Origin: Natronobiforma cellulositropha
GTDB taxonomy: Archaea; Halobacteriota; Halobacteria; Halobacteriales; Natrialbaceae
Assembly (NCBI RefSeq): GCF_025629245.1
Contig: NZ_JANZXN010000015.1
Span: forward strand, 437,080-501,079
Length of the DNA stretch: 64,000 nt
Direction of reading: 5' to 3'
In this document: positions 63,837-64,000 of the stretch, piece by piece
Position numbering within the stretch: the first letter of the stretch is position 1
Layout of the letters: each line of letters opens with the position of its first letter
Translations under genes and position numbers: made by a program
The notes under the pieces: generated by a model
Told to the model about the DNA's origin: nothing
The model's input: only the letters and a program-made list of their open reading frames with translations
Databases searched by the model: none

Positions 63837-63898
63837 ACGGGTGGGGTTGTAGTTTGAGTGATAAATGTATTCTGTGATTGATTGTTCATCCCGAATTT

Positions 63899-64000
63899 GA
63901 CATCCTCCCCGCCCTAAAGGGCGAGGATTCCCGAACGTTGGGATATTACGGTTTGCAACCTACCTGTTCCCTCGGTGCGAACCGCCCCGAGGTTTGGTTG
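63899..64000 (-). mobile_element. IS200/IS605-type right end, cut by the window edge
   Basis: On the minus strand the segment ends GCCCTTTAGGGCGGGGAGGATGTCA in spirit: arms GCCC/GGGC, then GAGGATGTCA, the same terminus as the MITE at 31629. The shared block AAACCGTAA-TCCCA lies upstream in both. The element and any tnpB gene continue beyond the window. In such elements the right end can encode a guide-type RNA. Confidence 0.5.

Noticed and set aside
1..64000. tRNA or rRNA genes
   Set aside because: Gaps were read for cloverleaf arms and GTTCRA-type loops; none gave a convincing set of stems.
1..64000. Frequent CTCGAG hexamers as a possible signal
   Set aside because: Spread evenly through coding and non-coding DNA; fits Leu-Glu and Ser codon use in haloarchaea.

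Overview
The window is a piece of a haloarchaeal chromosome (Halobacteria). The evidence is very high G+C, strongly acidic proteins, Tat-type signals with lipoboxes, halocyanins, bacterio-opsin-activator-like HTH regulators, TATA boxes about 27 nt upstream of start codons (leaderless transcripts), an archaeal XPB/Bax1 pair and IS200/IS605-type mobile ends. I see no tRNA, rRNA or CRISPR array.

Layout. (a) 1-12.3 kb is a respiratory/denitrification block. It holds a CcdA fragment, a TlpA-like thioredoxin, SCO1, a cupredoxin, copper nitrite reductase NirK, a CtaA-like/CtaB fusion, DUF2249 proteins, a Bat/DmsR-like regulator, a cupin, a halocyanin, a 4Fe-4S subunit, NrfD, a small membrane protein and an Mrp ATPase. 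A 12-bp palindrome (CGAACCYGTTCG) recurs in several of its promoters. (b) 12.3-17.7 kb is an accessory zone with a decayed IS5-type transposase, a Fic/Doc-like gene, several very small genes, an AT-rich membrane protein, repeat pairs and an XRE/DUF2178 operon with three tandem palindromic operators. (c) 17.7-31.6 kb is metabolic: methylmalonyl-CoA mutase, GNAT, acyl-CoA synthetase, TetR-MATE efflux, a tungsten-type aldehyde oxidoreductase, a MoaD/SAMP-like protein, MFS, an AMP-ligase-like fragment and PfpI. (d) 31.6-36.7 kb holds an IS605-type MITE and grpE-dnaK-dnaJ. (e) 36.9-45 kb holds XPB and Bax1, separated by a secreted dockerin glycoside hydrolase and a membrane protein, then a hydrolase and a nuclease-like protein. 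(f) 45-51 kb holds propionyl-CoA carboxylase subunits around a Bat-like regulator and a P450. (g) 51-58.5 kb holds a sodium symporter, a PIN/HTH cassette, SDR, metallo-beta-lactamase, zinc-ribbon proteins and a RelE module. (h) 58.7-64 kb holds a KaiC-like protein, RFAP synthase, GT2, IlvD, a lipoprotein and the end of an IS605-type element.

How the genes work together. NirK, the cupredoxins, SCO1, TlpA, CcdA and heme O synthase fit copper/heme respiration under low oxygen, and the FeS-NrfD module has no catalytic subunit and could feed the halocyanin. PccA/B/X and methylmalonyl-CoA mutase form a propionyl-CoA to succinyl-CoA route.

The most unusual feature is a pair of cassettes, Fic-like at 12.4-13.9 kb and PIN/HTH at 52.6-54.0 kb. 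Each is flanked by a duplicated 3' end of the neighbouring gene, as though it had been inserted at a gene end and regenerated it.
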